Part shown: positions 1 through 5,032 of the stretch, in pieces
How positions within the stretch are numbered: the first letter of the stretch is position 1
How the letters are laid out: the number at the start of each line of letters is the position of its first letter
Source: Sphingobacteriia bacterium
Lineage (GTDB): Bacteria; Bacteroidota; Bacteroidia; Chitinophagales; Chitinophagaceae
Length of the DNA: 5,032 bases
Assembly (NCBI GenBank): GCA_004293505.1
Contig: RDYY01000037.1
Coordinates: 1-5,032 of the forward strand
Direction of reading: 5' to 3'
Program-made: the position numbers and the translations under genes
Notes under the pieces: model-generated
The model's database searches: none
Told to the model about the DNA's origin: nothing
Seen by the model: the letters and a program-made list of their open reading frames with translations, nothing else

Positions 1-63
1 GGCAGCAATGGATTCCATACAGCAAAAATAGGGTTCAGTCAGGAATGGACTAACAATAATTAG
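1..63 (+). CDS. C-terminal end of an upstream protein (partial)
   Basis: Frame 1 is open from the window edge through 20 codons and ends in TAG at 61-63. The visible residues end in GFSQEWTNNN and could be a last beta strand plus a short polar tail, but 20 residues are too few to name a family. The main support is position: the stop lies about 30 bases before a hairpin terminator, as expected for the end of a plus-strand gene. There are alternatives. Frame 3 is also open until a TAA at 49-51, and the minus strand is open from 90 to the window edge, so the coding frame is not certain. Confidence 0.35.
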   Translation, partial: GSNGFHTAKIGFSQEWTNNN

Positions 64-93
64 TTTGTCTGGTTCAGTGGGGAATAAGTGTTA

Positions 94-123
94 AAAATCC
101 CGCCTGTTCGGGCTTTCCTTTTT
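94..123 (+). terminator. Intrinsic terminator after the upstream gene, possibly bidirectional
   Basis: A stem of CCCG (99-102) and CGGG (109-112) encloses a 6-base loop. It is flanked by A-rich sequence (94-97) that can pair with TTT (114-116) across one T-C mismatch. A T-rich tail, CCTTTTT, ends at 123. The A-run on the 5' side would give a T-run on the minus strand, so it could work both ways. The GC stem is only 4 bp, so strength is moderate. It separates the upstream gene from the DUF1573 pair, whose start codon lies only 33 bases downstream. Confidence 0.6.
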
Positions 124-156
124 CATGAAGTAGATTTTAATTAATTTTATCGCGAA

Positions 157-561
157 ATGAGAAACCCCGTTAAATGGTTCTTGCTGGCCTTGCTCTTTGG
201 CCAGAACCTGTCTTGTCAAGCCCAAAGCAGTGGTAGCGCCCCCGGATCGGCCCTGCCCGTGAAAATTTCCAATGAACGCTACGATTTTGGCAAAATCACT
301 TATGGCAAACCGGTAGCATATGTGATCACCCTGACCAATGAGGGAAAAGACACATTGGCCTTGGAAAATGTACGTCCCGGTTGTGGCTGCACCACCCCTA
401 ATTTTACACCTGGTCAAAAATTCGGCCCTGGTCAAACCGTAGACATCACCATTGGATTCAACAGCAGTGTACTGGGCAAATTCACCCGCTTTACCGACAT
501 TATATTAAGTGGCGGCGTGGTGAGACAAACCAGTTTTACCGGCGAAGGCATCCAACAATAA
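157..561 (+). CDS. DUF1573 domain exported protein, first tandem copy
   Basis: This 134-residue protein has an N-terminal signal sequence: Lys6, then a hydrophobic stretch (about 7-14). Cys20 in NLSC resembles a lipoprotein cysteine, but Asn rather than Leu sits at -3, so the lipobox is poor; cleavage by signal peptidase I after Ala22 is the alternative. Residues about 40-131 form a DUF1573 domain, an all-beta, Ig-like (ASH/hydin-related) fold. Visible signatures are YDFGKI (42-47), GCGCTTP (75-81) and FNSSVLGKF (101-109). The family is common in Bacteroidota, is predicted to be periplasmic or at the cell surface, and has no settled function. The ATG at 157 is chosen because it gives a proper signal peptide; an earlier ATG at 125 stops after two codons. 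There is no Shine-Dalgarno site, as is usual in Bacteroidota. The next gene starts 8 bases after the stop, so the two are almost certainly cotranscribed. Confidence 0.9.
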   Translation: MRNPVKWFLLALLFGQNLSCQAQSSGSAPGSALPVKISNERYDFGKITYGKPVAYVITLTNEGKDTLALENVRPGCGCTTPNFTPGQKFGPGQTVDITIGFNSSVLGKFTRFTDIILSGGVVRQTSFTGEGIQQ

Positions 562-569
562 CCTCCTAC

Positions 570-974
570 ATGAAAAACATCCTTACCGCATTGTTCCTGT
601 TGGGCAGCTTGGCTGCTTTTGGACAAAAAGACATTGCTTTTGCCAAGACCGAGCACCAATTTGGCAAAGTGGCTTTTAACAAACCTGTCACGGTTGTGTT
701 CCAGTATACCAATAAATCCACTAAACCAGTGGTGGTGGAATTTGCCAATGCCGAATGTGGTTGCACCAAGCCCGAATATTCGGCTGCGCCCATTCCTGCT
801 GGCAAATCCAGTACCATCAAAGTGACCTACAATTCTGCCGTTTTAGGGAGTTTCAAAAAAAGGGTAGACGTCAAATTTGCCCATTCCAACCAACCTTATA
901 TTTTGACCATTGAGGGAGAAGTCTTTGACCCCAAAGCTGTTCCCGCCGCCACCAAAGGCAAGGCCCGCAAATAA
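570..974 (+). CDS. DUF1573 domain exported protein, second tandem copy
   Basis: A second DUF1573 protein, also 134 residues. The signal peptide is clean: Lys2, hydrophobic core 4-17, probable cleavage after AFG (16-18) before Gln19. It has no lipobox cysteine, so it is probably soluble in the periplasm or secreted. The domain spans about 24-119, with HQFGKV (29-34), ECGCTKP (62-68) and YNSAVLGSF (87-95) lining up with YDFGKI, GCGCTTP and FNSSVLGKF of the preceding protein. Overall identity by eye is low, so the duplication is old or the two copies were acquired separately. The C-terminus (about 122-134) is a short tail rich in Lys, Arg and Ala that the first copy lacks. The function is unknown; an Ig-like structural or binding role is only inferred from the fold. 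The aminotransferase start lies 24 bases downstream. Confidence 0.9.
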   Translation: MKNILTALFLLGSLAAFGQKDIAFAKTEHQFGKVAFNKPVTVVFQYTNKSTKPVVVEFANAECGCTKPEYSAAPIPAGKSSTIKVTYNSAVLGSFKKRVDVKFAHSNQPYILTIEGEVFDPKAVPAATKGKARK

Positions 975-998
975 GCCAAGCCCATAAATTTTATTGCT

Positions 999-2192
999 AT
1001 GCTACCCATTTCCCAAAGGGGCAATGCCATGCCCGCCTCTCCCATTCGCAAGCTGGTTCCTTTTGCAGAAGCAGCCAAAAAAAGAGGCACCAAGGTTTAC
1101 CACCTCAACATTGGCCAGCCGGATATTGAAACACCCAAAGCCGTGTTGGATGCTGTTCGCCACAGTGACTTTAAAGTATTGGAATACAGCCACAGTGCGG
1201 GCAACGAGAGTTACCGCAAAAAACTGGTGCAGTACTATGCATCGGTGGGTGTTCAGGTGAACGCCAACCAAATCATTGTGACCACAGGCGGAAGCGAAGC
1301 CATTCAGTTTGGCTTCATGGCCTGTTTGGACCCAGGAGACGAAGTGATCATTCCCGAGCCCTTCTATGCCAATTACAACGGATTTGCTGTTGCGGCGGGT
1401 GTGAATGTGGTCCCCGTGACTTCTCATATCCAGAATGGTTTTGCTTTGCCGCCCATGGCCGAGTTGGAAGCCAAGATTACCCAGCGTACCAAGGCCATTG
1501 TGATCTGCAATCCCAATAACCCCACTGGCTATTTGTACAGTGCCGCCGAAATGGAACAGTTGAAACAATTGGTACTGAAGTACAATTTGTATTTGTTTTC
1601 GGACGAGGCCTACCGTGAGTTTTGTTATGAAGGACACCAAACCAGTGCCTTGCACTTGGAAGGCATTGACGACCATGTGGTCATCATGGACACCATCTCA
1701 AAAAGGTATTCGGCCTGTGGAGGACGCATAGGGGCTTTTGTGACCCGCAACCAACAAGTGCTGGACGCAGCCATGAAATTTGCCCAAGCCCGCTTGAGCC
1801 CACCCAGTTTTGCCCAAATTGCGGGAGAAGCAGCCGTTGATTTGCCTGCCGATTATTTTGACACCACCAAGGCGGCTTACAAAGCCCGGCGGGATTTGAT
1901 TGTGCAACGCCTCAATGCCATGGAAGGGGTTTTCTGCCCCAATCCCGGTGGTGCTTTTTATGCCATGGCCCAATTGCCCATTGACGATGCCGACCGTTTT
2001 TGCCAATGGCTACTGGAATCTTTTAGCCACCAAGGACAAACAGTGATGCTGGCTCCCGCCACAGGGTTTTATGGTACCCCTGGTTTGGGCAAACAAGAAG
2101 TACGTTTGGCCTATGTATTGAACTTAGACGACATCAATGCTGCCATGGATTGTTTGGAAGCTGCTTTGAAAGTGTATCCAAGTAAAATTTAA
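999..2192 (+). CDS. PLP-dependent class I aminotransferase (aspartate aminotransferase-like)
   Basis: A 397-residue cytosolic enzyme of fold type I, of typical family length. It should move an amino group from an amino acid to a 2-oxo acid via pyridoxal 5'-phosphate. Visible landmarks: LNIGQPDIETP (36-46) at the substrate entrance; TTGGSEAIQ (95-103), the phosphate-binding turn; CNPNNPTG (170-177) with the cofactor-contacting Asn; SDEAYREF (201-208) with Asp202 for the pyridine nitrogen and Tyr205; SKRYSACGGRIG (234-245) with Lys235 as the Schiff-base lysine; and Arg369 in VRLAY, the expected alpha-carboxylate arginine. No key residue is missing. The SKRYSACG form belongs to the broad aspartate-like group found in Bacteroidota and Firmicutes; substrate cannot be read from the sequence, so no gene symbol is given. 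The ATG at 999 places the MPASPIRKL segment at residues 11-19, as in relatives. Close spacing suggests it is read with the two DUF1573 genes. Confidence 0.93.
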   Translation: MLPISQRGNAMPASPIRKLVPFAEAAKKRGTKVYHLNIGQPDIETPKAVLDAVRHSDFKVLEYSHSAGNESYRKKLVQYYASVGVQVNANQIIVTTGGSEAIQFGFMACLDPGDEVIIPEPFYANYNGFAVAAGVNVVPVTSHIQNGFALPPMAELEAKITQRTKAIVICNPNNPTGYLYSAAEMEQLKQLVLKYNLYLFSDEAYREFCYEGHQTSALHLEGIDDHVVIMDTISKRYSACGGRIGAFVTRNQQVLDAAMKFAQARLSPPSFAQIAGEAAVDLPADYFDTTKAAYKARRDLIVQRLNAMEGVFCPNPGGAFYAMAQLPIDDADRFCQWLLESFSHQGQTVMLAPATGFYGTPGLGKQEVRLAYVLNLDDINAAMDCLEAALKVYPSKI

Positions 2193-2353
2193 TAAATTAA
2201 TAATATATTATTTTTATTCGTTTTTGTTCATTTTTTATCAGTTAATTGATTAAAAAGATAAACTTTTGCATAATTTATCCATTTTTAAACAAATAGTATC
2301 TATATTTAATGCATAGAAATCAACTATTTGATTCATAATGGCAAGCAATCGAA
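2193..2353. other. AT-rich intergenic region with nested inverted repeat
   Basis: This stretch is far richer in A and T than the flanking genes and has no gene that I can support. It contains a nested inverted repeat: an outer 8-bp stem, CAAATAGT (2290-2297) with ACTATTTG (2323-2330), and an inner 5-bp stem, TCTAT (2299-2303) with ATAGA (2313-2317). It also carries the first copy of the word TTTTGCATAA (2264-2273). Possible roles are a promoter and leader for the downstream gene, or the body of a small RNA ending at the terminator at 2354-2385. An 8-bp repeat can arise by chance in DNA this AT-rich. Confidence 0.45.
2261..2268 (+). promoter_or_regulatory. Possible -7 promoter box upstream of the terminator
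   Basis: AACTTTTG followed by CA resembles the Bacteroidota -7 element TAnnTTTG with one mismatch at the first base. I see no TTG at the usual -33 distance; the nearest, at 2246-2248, leaves only about 12 bases of spacer. If real, transcription would begin near 2275 and run into the hairpin terminator, giving an RNA of roughly 110 bases. Confidence 0.15.
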
Positions 2354-2385
2354 AAACCCTCCGTTTCTACGGGGGGTTTCCTTTT
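2354..2385 (+). terminator. Strong intrinsic terminator between the aminotransferase and DUF5723 genes
   Basis: An 11-bp stem pairs AAACCCTCCGT (2354-2364) with ACGGGGGGTTT (2369-2379). There is one T-G wobble, and the loop is TTCT (2365-2368). A CCTTTT tail ends at 2385. This is the strongest hairpin in the window. It lies 161 bases beyond the aminotransferase stop and 79 bases before the next gene, so it most simply ends the DUF1573-aminotransferase transcript. It could instead end a small RNA, or act as an attenuator, if a promoter lies within the preceding AT-rich stretch. Confidence 0.85.
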
Positions 2386-2411
2386 GAAGGGATGAAGCGT
2401 TAAATCCATCT

Positions 2412-2419
2412 CAATTTTG
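2412..2419 (+). promoter_or_regulatory. Possible -7 promoter box for the DUF5723 gene
   Basis: CAATTTTG followed by CATAA matches the Bacteroidota -7 element TAnnTTTG at all but the first base. It lies downstream of the terminator and 45 bases before the start codon at 2465, which would leave an untranslated leader of about 35-40 bases. The best upstream TTTG (2383-2386) leaves about 25 bases of spacer, longer than usual, so the -33 part is weak. Confidence 0.3.
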
Positions 2420-2464
2420 CATAAACCAGCCAATTCAGCGTTTTATCCCTAGTACTTTTAATCC

Positions 2465-3928
2465 ATGCTGATGTGCCCCAGAAGAAAGGGAATTAAGTTT
2501 TTGTTGTTGGGTGCTGTTTTGTGGGTAACCCTTGGATCCGATGCCCAACAATTCCATGCCTTGCATGGCTCGCCATATAGCGGGGTGGCCAGCATGTACA
2601 ATAACCCAGCTTCACCCATTGGCTCCTCCTTGCACTGGAATTTCACCCCCTTGTCTTTTCAGGTTATTTCCAGTACCAATACCTTGAAACTGGACTCTTT
2701 TCAACTCTTCAATAATTCTCGGACCGTTTTAGATTTTCCCAACACCCACCAGAAAAGGTTTTTCAACCAACAATTGGACATCAACTTATTTTCAGGCTTC
2801 ATGCAAATGGATGAGCGCAGTGCCATTGGCGGGGGACTCAGGTTACGTTCCTATTCGCACGCCATCAGTTCACCCTTTCAAACTTCTAATGACTCAACGC
2901 TTACGTTTAACCGGTTTTTACAATTGAATTACCAAACACCAGATTTTTCAGTAGCAGGCGTTTCCAATTCTTGGTTAGAAGGCACAATAAATTACTCTTA
3001 CATTGCCACAGACAATGAATACCATCGTTTGAGCTTGGGTGGAAGCTTGCATTTATCCGCCAATATAGGAGGGGCTTATACCCGCAACAGCCGCTTGAGT
3101 GTTTTGGGGCAATATGATGCAGCAAGAGATGACACCAGTTTCGTGCTTACGGGTGGTACAGTAGAGTACAATTATTCTCAAAACTTTGATGAATGGAACC
3201 CAAATTTTGATGTCTCCACCAATATTACCCAGTTCTTGGGCAAAGCACCCATCTCCTTGGGACTGAGTGCTGGATTAGAATATTTTATTTTTAAACCCAG
3301 TGCCCAATATTTTGCGGATGAGACAAAAATCTACAACTGGAAGTTAGGGGTTAGCCTCATGGACCTTGGCAACAGCCAGTTTAAAACGGGTCGGTATACA
3401 GGCCGATTCTTCAACAACAGCAAGACCCCCATCACTGATTCATTGGTAGAGCAAAGCATTCCAGATCCCTTTAGGGCTCCCGCTTTGCGCGATTCCTTGT
3501 TGAGTCTATTTGATACTTTGGTAGCCCTACCCTCGCAATTCAATGTTTCTCGTCCCACCCGTTTGGTGGTGAATGTTGACAAGAATTTGGGGAATGATTT
3601 TTACATCAATGCCCAATTAAACATTAATTTTTTTAGCACAGCACAAGCCACAAAATTGCGCAGCAGGGAGCTCAGTTTTTTTACCCTGACACCGCGTTGG
3701 GAAACCCAACATTTTGGATTTTACCTGCCTGTACAAATCAATGTACAAAAACAGTTTTGGGTGGGTGCAGCGGCCAAGCTGGGGCCCCTGGTCATTGGAA
3801 CCCACAACCTGGGTTTTCTGCTGAAAAAAGATCCCTATTTAAATGGTGGATTTTATGCGTTGGTGAGTTTTAGCCCTTTTCAGACCAAGGACAAAATCCC
3901 CAAAAGGTCAAGGATCAATTGCTATTGA
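2465..3928 (+). CDS. DUF5723-type outer-membrane beta-barrel protein
   Basis: A 487-residue exported protein. The signal peptide has basic residues at 6-11 (RRKGIK), a hydrophobic core at 12-23 and a likely cut after SDA (25-27) before Gln28. The mature start (HALHGSPYSGVASMYNNPAS) has the pattern of Bacteroidota outer-membrane proteins in which a conserved NPA motif follows the signal peptide. The rest is dense in alternating polar and hydrophobic strands with aromatic residues, consistent with a beta barrel. Landmarks that I associate with DUF5723 are NWKLGVSLMDLG (291-302), RPTRLVVNVDKNLG (363-376), TPRWETQHFGFYLP (409-422) and GPLVIGTHN (440-448). No enzymatic motif or OmpA domain is visible, and the function is unknown. 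The ATG at 2465 is used, but the ATG at 2471 (Met3) would serve equally well. The family call is from memory of the pattern and should be checked by profile search; export to the outer membrane is more certain. Confidence 0.8.
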   Translation: MLMCPRRKGIKFLLLGAVLWVTLGSDAQQFHALHGSPYSGVASMYNNPASPIGSSLHWNFTPLSFQVISSTNTLKLDSFQLFNNSRTVLDFPNTHQKRFFNQQLDINLFSGFMQMDERSAIGGGLRLRSYSHAISSPFQTSNDSTLTFNRFLQLNYQTPDFSVAGVSNSWLEGTINYSYIATDNEYHRLSLGGSLHLSANIGGAYTRNSRLSVLGQYDAARDDTSFVLTGGTVEYNYSQNFDEWNPNFDVSTNITQFLGKAPISLGLSAGLEYFIFKPSAQYFADETKIYNWKLGVSLMDLGNSQFKTGRYTGRFFNNSKTPITDSLVEQSIPDPFRAPALRDSLLSLFDTLVALPSQFNVSRPTRLVVNVDKNLGNDFYINAQLNINFFSTAQATKLRSRELSFFTLTPRWETQHFGFYLPVQINVQKQFWVGAAAKLGPLVIGTHNLGFLLKKDPYLNGGFYALVSFSPFQTKDKIPKRSRINCY

Positions 3929-3956
3929 AAAGATTGAAATCAATTAGTGTTATTAC

Positions 3957-4520
3957 TCAAGGCCAAATTTTACTAAAGGTAAAGGCCAGTCCCCAAGAAT
4001 TGTAATAGTCCCATTTGTTGTCCCAAACAGCAGCAATGCCCACTTCCCAGTCTTTGGGCAGGTGAAGACCATATTCTACGCCCAGGCGGGTAGTGACAAA
4101 ATTATGCCCTTTGGCAAATTCCCCACCAACGCCCCCCAAAAAAGAAAAATGTTTACCCGGTTTATAGATGGCCACAGGAACAACTGTAAAGGGAAATTTC
4201 CGCTCTATCAATTCATTGCCATGGCTTTCAATCACAAATGACTCTAAAATCAAATCGCTCTGTACCCCAATGGCCCATTTGTCATTGATCCAGTGGTCAT
4301 AATTGATGGACCAAGAAGGCAGAGTTAACCATTTGGTATCGCCATCTACTTTCCCTTGTGAAACATGGGTATGTCCCAGTCCGATGGTCAAGCGGTTGGC
4401 TCCTTTTAGGCCATGGTGAGCAGGGGGATGACCTGAGGGATGGGTAGGTGAAGTTTCCTGGCCTGACGCCCAGCTGATCATACCCAGGAATAGAAAAAGA
4501 AAAAATGACTTCTTTGGCAT
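3957..4520 (-). CDS. Small exported outer-membrane beta-barrel-like protein with His-rich N-terminus
   Basis: A 187-residue protein of unknown function. Residues 1-20 are a signal peptide: KK, a very Phe/Leu-rich core, and cleavage after ASG (18-20) before Gln21. The mature N-terminus is low-complexity and rich in His, Pro and Ser (HPSGHPPAHH, 27-36), with two further histidines in LGHTHV (48-53). From about 43 on, short amphipathic strands rich in Trp, Tyr and Gly alternate with turns (LPSWSINYDHWINDKWAIG, LGGVGGEFAKG, TRLGVEYGLHLP, WEVGIAAVWDNKWDYYNSWG). This suggests a small barrel of about eight strands ending in the hydrophobic strand LAFTFSKIW. No catalytic motif is seen. The gene follows the amidohydrolase by 29 bases on the same strand and probably shares its transcript. 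It converges on the DUF5723 gene with 28 bases between stops. The His cluster could bind a metal, but this is inference. Confidence 0.8.
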   Translation of the reverse strand: MPKKSFFLFLFLGMISWASGQETSPTHPSGHPPAHHGLKGANRLTIGLGHTHVSQGKVDGDTKWLTLPSWSINYDHWINDKWAIGVQSDLILESFVIESHGNELIERKFPFTVVPVAIYKPGKHFSFLGGVGGEFAKGHNFVTTRLGVEYGLHLPKDWEVGIAAVWDNKWDYYNSWGLAFTFSKIWP

Positions 4521-4549
4521 AAGTAATCCAATTAAAATGTGCGCCCAAA

Positions 4550-5032
4550 TCAGCGTTTAAAAACGGTATTGCCTTCTTTGATGGTTTCTTTTACTTGAAT
4601 TTCTTTCAGTTTCATGGGATCAATTTTCAAAGGATTTTGGTCCAAAATCACCATGTCGGCCAATTTTCCAGCCTTGAGGCTTCCTTTGCGGTCTTCTTCA
4701 AAATGTTGCCAAGCGCCCCAAGAAGTAATGGACTGAAGGGCTTGGTAAGGCGTTAATTTTTCTGCTTCTCCAATGATTGTTCCACTGCGGCTGACGCGGT
4801 TAACCGTGGTCCATAGGATCATCATCAGGTTGGGGAAAGCCACAGGTGCATCGGTATGACTGGTCACGTGCAAACCCTTTTTGAGGGCACTGTTGATGGG
4901 ACTGATTTGCTGGGTCTTTTCTGGGCCAATGATTTTCTTGTACCAATCGCCCCAATAATAAGTGTGCATGGGGAAGAGAGAAGCCACCACATCATATTTT
5001 TTCATGCTGTCCAATTGGTCCATGCGAATCAA
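4550..5032 (-). CDS. YtcJ-like amidohydrolase (amidohydrolase family 3), C-terminal part
   Basis: The gene runs off the right edge; about 160 C-terminal residues are visible and the true start is outside the window. The first visible codon is TTG (Leu), internal to the protein. The segment matches the end of YtcJ-type amidohydrolases, metal-dependent TIM-barrel enzymes that cleave C-N bonds. Visible landmarks: LIRMDQLDSM (1-10) and SLFPMHTYYWGDW (18-30), a typical barrel strand and loop; TSHTDAPV (57-64) with Asp61, the expected catalytic and metal-contacting aspartate; and HFEEDRKGSLKAGKLADMVIL (110-130), the return to the small beta domain shared by urease-related hydrolases. The other metal ligands (HxH and later His) would lie upstream and cannot be checked. 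Substrate is unknown; relatives are often labelled N-substituted formamide deformylase without proof. Many Bacteroidota versions have a signal peptide, but this cannot be seen here. Confidence 0.88.
   Translation of the reverse strand: MIRMDQLDSMKKYDVVASLFPMHTYYWGDWYKKIIGPEKTQQISPINSALKKGLHVTSHTDAPVAFPNLMMILWTTVNRVSRSGTIIGEAEKLTPYQALQSITSWGAWQHFEEDRKGSLKAGKLADMVILDQNPLKIDPMKLKEIQVKETIKEGNTVFKR

Noticed and set aside
91..435. A 114-codon minus-strand frame over the first DUF1573 gene
   Set aside because: It overlaps a terminator and a clear signal-peptide-bearing gene on the other strand, and its protein has no recognisable features.
157..974. DUF1573 pair as part of a defence or secretion system
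   Set aside because: No nuclease, toxin, ATPase, sensor or secretion gene is nearby. Neither protein carries a visible type IX secretion C-terminal domain.
1002..1676. A 224-codon open frame on the minus strand inside the aminotransferase gene
   Set aside because: It lies wholly opposite a gene with all catalytic motifs intact. Its translation shows no recognisable domain and it has no regulatory context, so it is an antisense shadow.
1698..2006. A 102-codon minus-strand frame within the aminotransferase
   Set aside because: It is antisense to the PLP-lysine region and the conserved C-terminal half. Composition mirrors the sense gene.
2290..2330. Nested inverted repeat read as a mobile-element end or recombination site
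   Set aside because: There is no transposase or integrase, no matching copy elsewhere in the window and no target duplication. An 8-bp repeat in AT-rich DNA is not strong evidence.
4297..4548. An 83-codon minus-strand frame overlapping the start of the His-rich protein gene
   Set aside because: It is in a different frame of the same strand as the exported protein, which has a clean signal peptide and strand pattern. The alternative frame has neither.

Overview
The window most likely comes from a member of the Bacteroidota, probably an environmental lineage near Saprospiria or Chitinophagia (the lineage is inference). Four things point there: two exported DUF1573 proteins, a large outer-membrane protein of the DUF5723 type, signal peptides that end just before a Gln (AFG|Q, SDA|QQ, ASG|Q), and the absence of Shine-Dalgarno sequences in front of the start codons. 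It reads as ordinary chromosomal sequence. I see no tRNA, rRNA, CRISPR array, insertion sequence, phage gene or plasmid function.

Layout. Positions 1-63 probably hold the last 20 codons of a plus-strand gene cut by the window edge, followed by an intrinsic terminator (about 94-123). A compact plus-strand group follows: two tandem DUF1573 genes of identical length (157-561 and 570-974), then a class I PLP-dependent aminotransferase (999-2192). Gaps of 8 and 24 bases suggest one transcript. Positions 2193-2464 are a very AT-rich intergenic region with a strong hairpin terminator (2354-2385), a 10-base word repeated twice that resembles Bacteroidota -7 promoter boxes, and a nested inverted repeat. 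Next comes a plus-strand gene for a 487-residue outer-membrane protein (2465-3928). It converges, across 28 bases, on a minus-strand pair: the 3' part of a YtcJ-type amidohydrolase gene (4550-5032, cut by the window edge) and, 29 bases downstream of it, a small His-rich exported beta-barrel protein (3957-4520).

How the genes relate. The aminotransferase is the only clearly cytosolic enzyme; the others are predicted to be exported or in the envelope, and the location of the amidohydrolase cannot be judged without its N-terminus. Nothing in the sequence shows that the five complete genes form one pathway. No convincing new biological system is visible. The points most worth a second look are the tandem DUF1573 pair joined to an aminotransferase, the structured AT-rich leader or small-RNA candidate at about 2260-2385, and the pairing of a metal-dependent hydrolase with a His-rich envelope protein.
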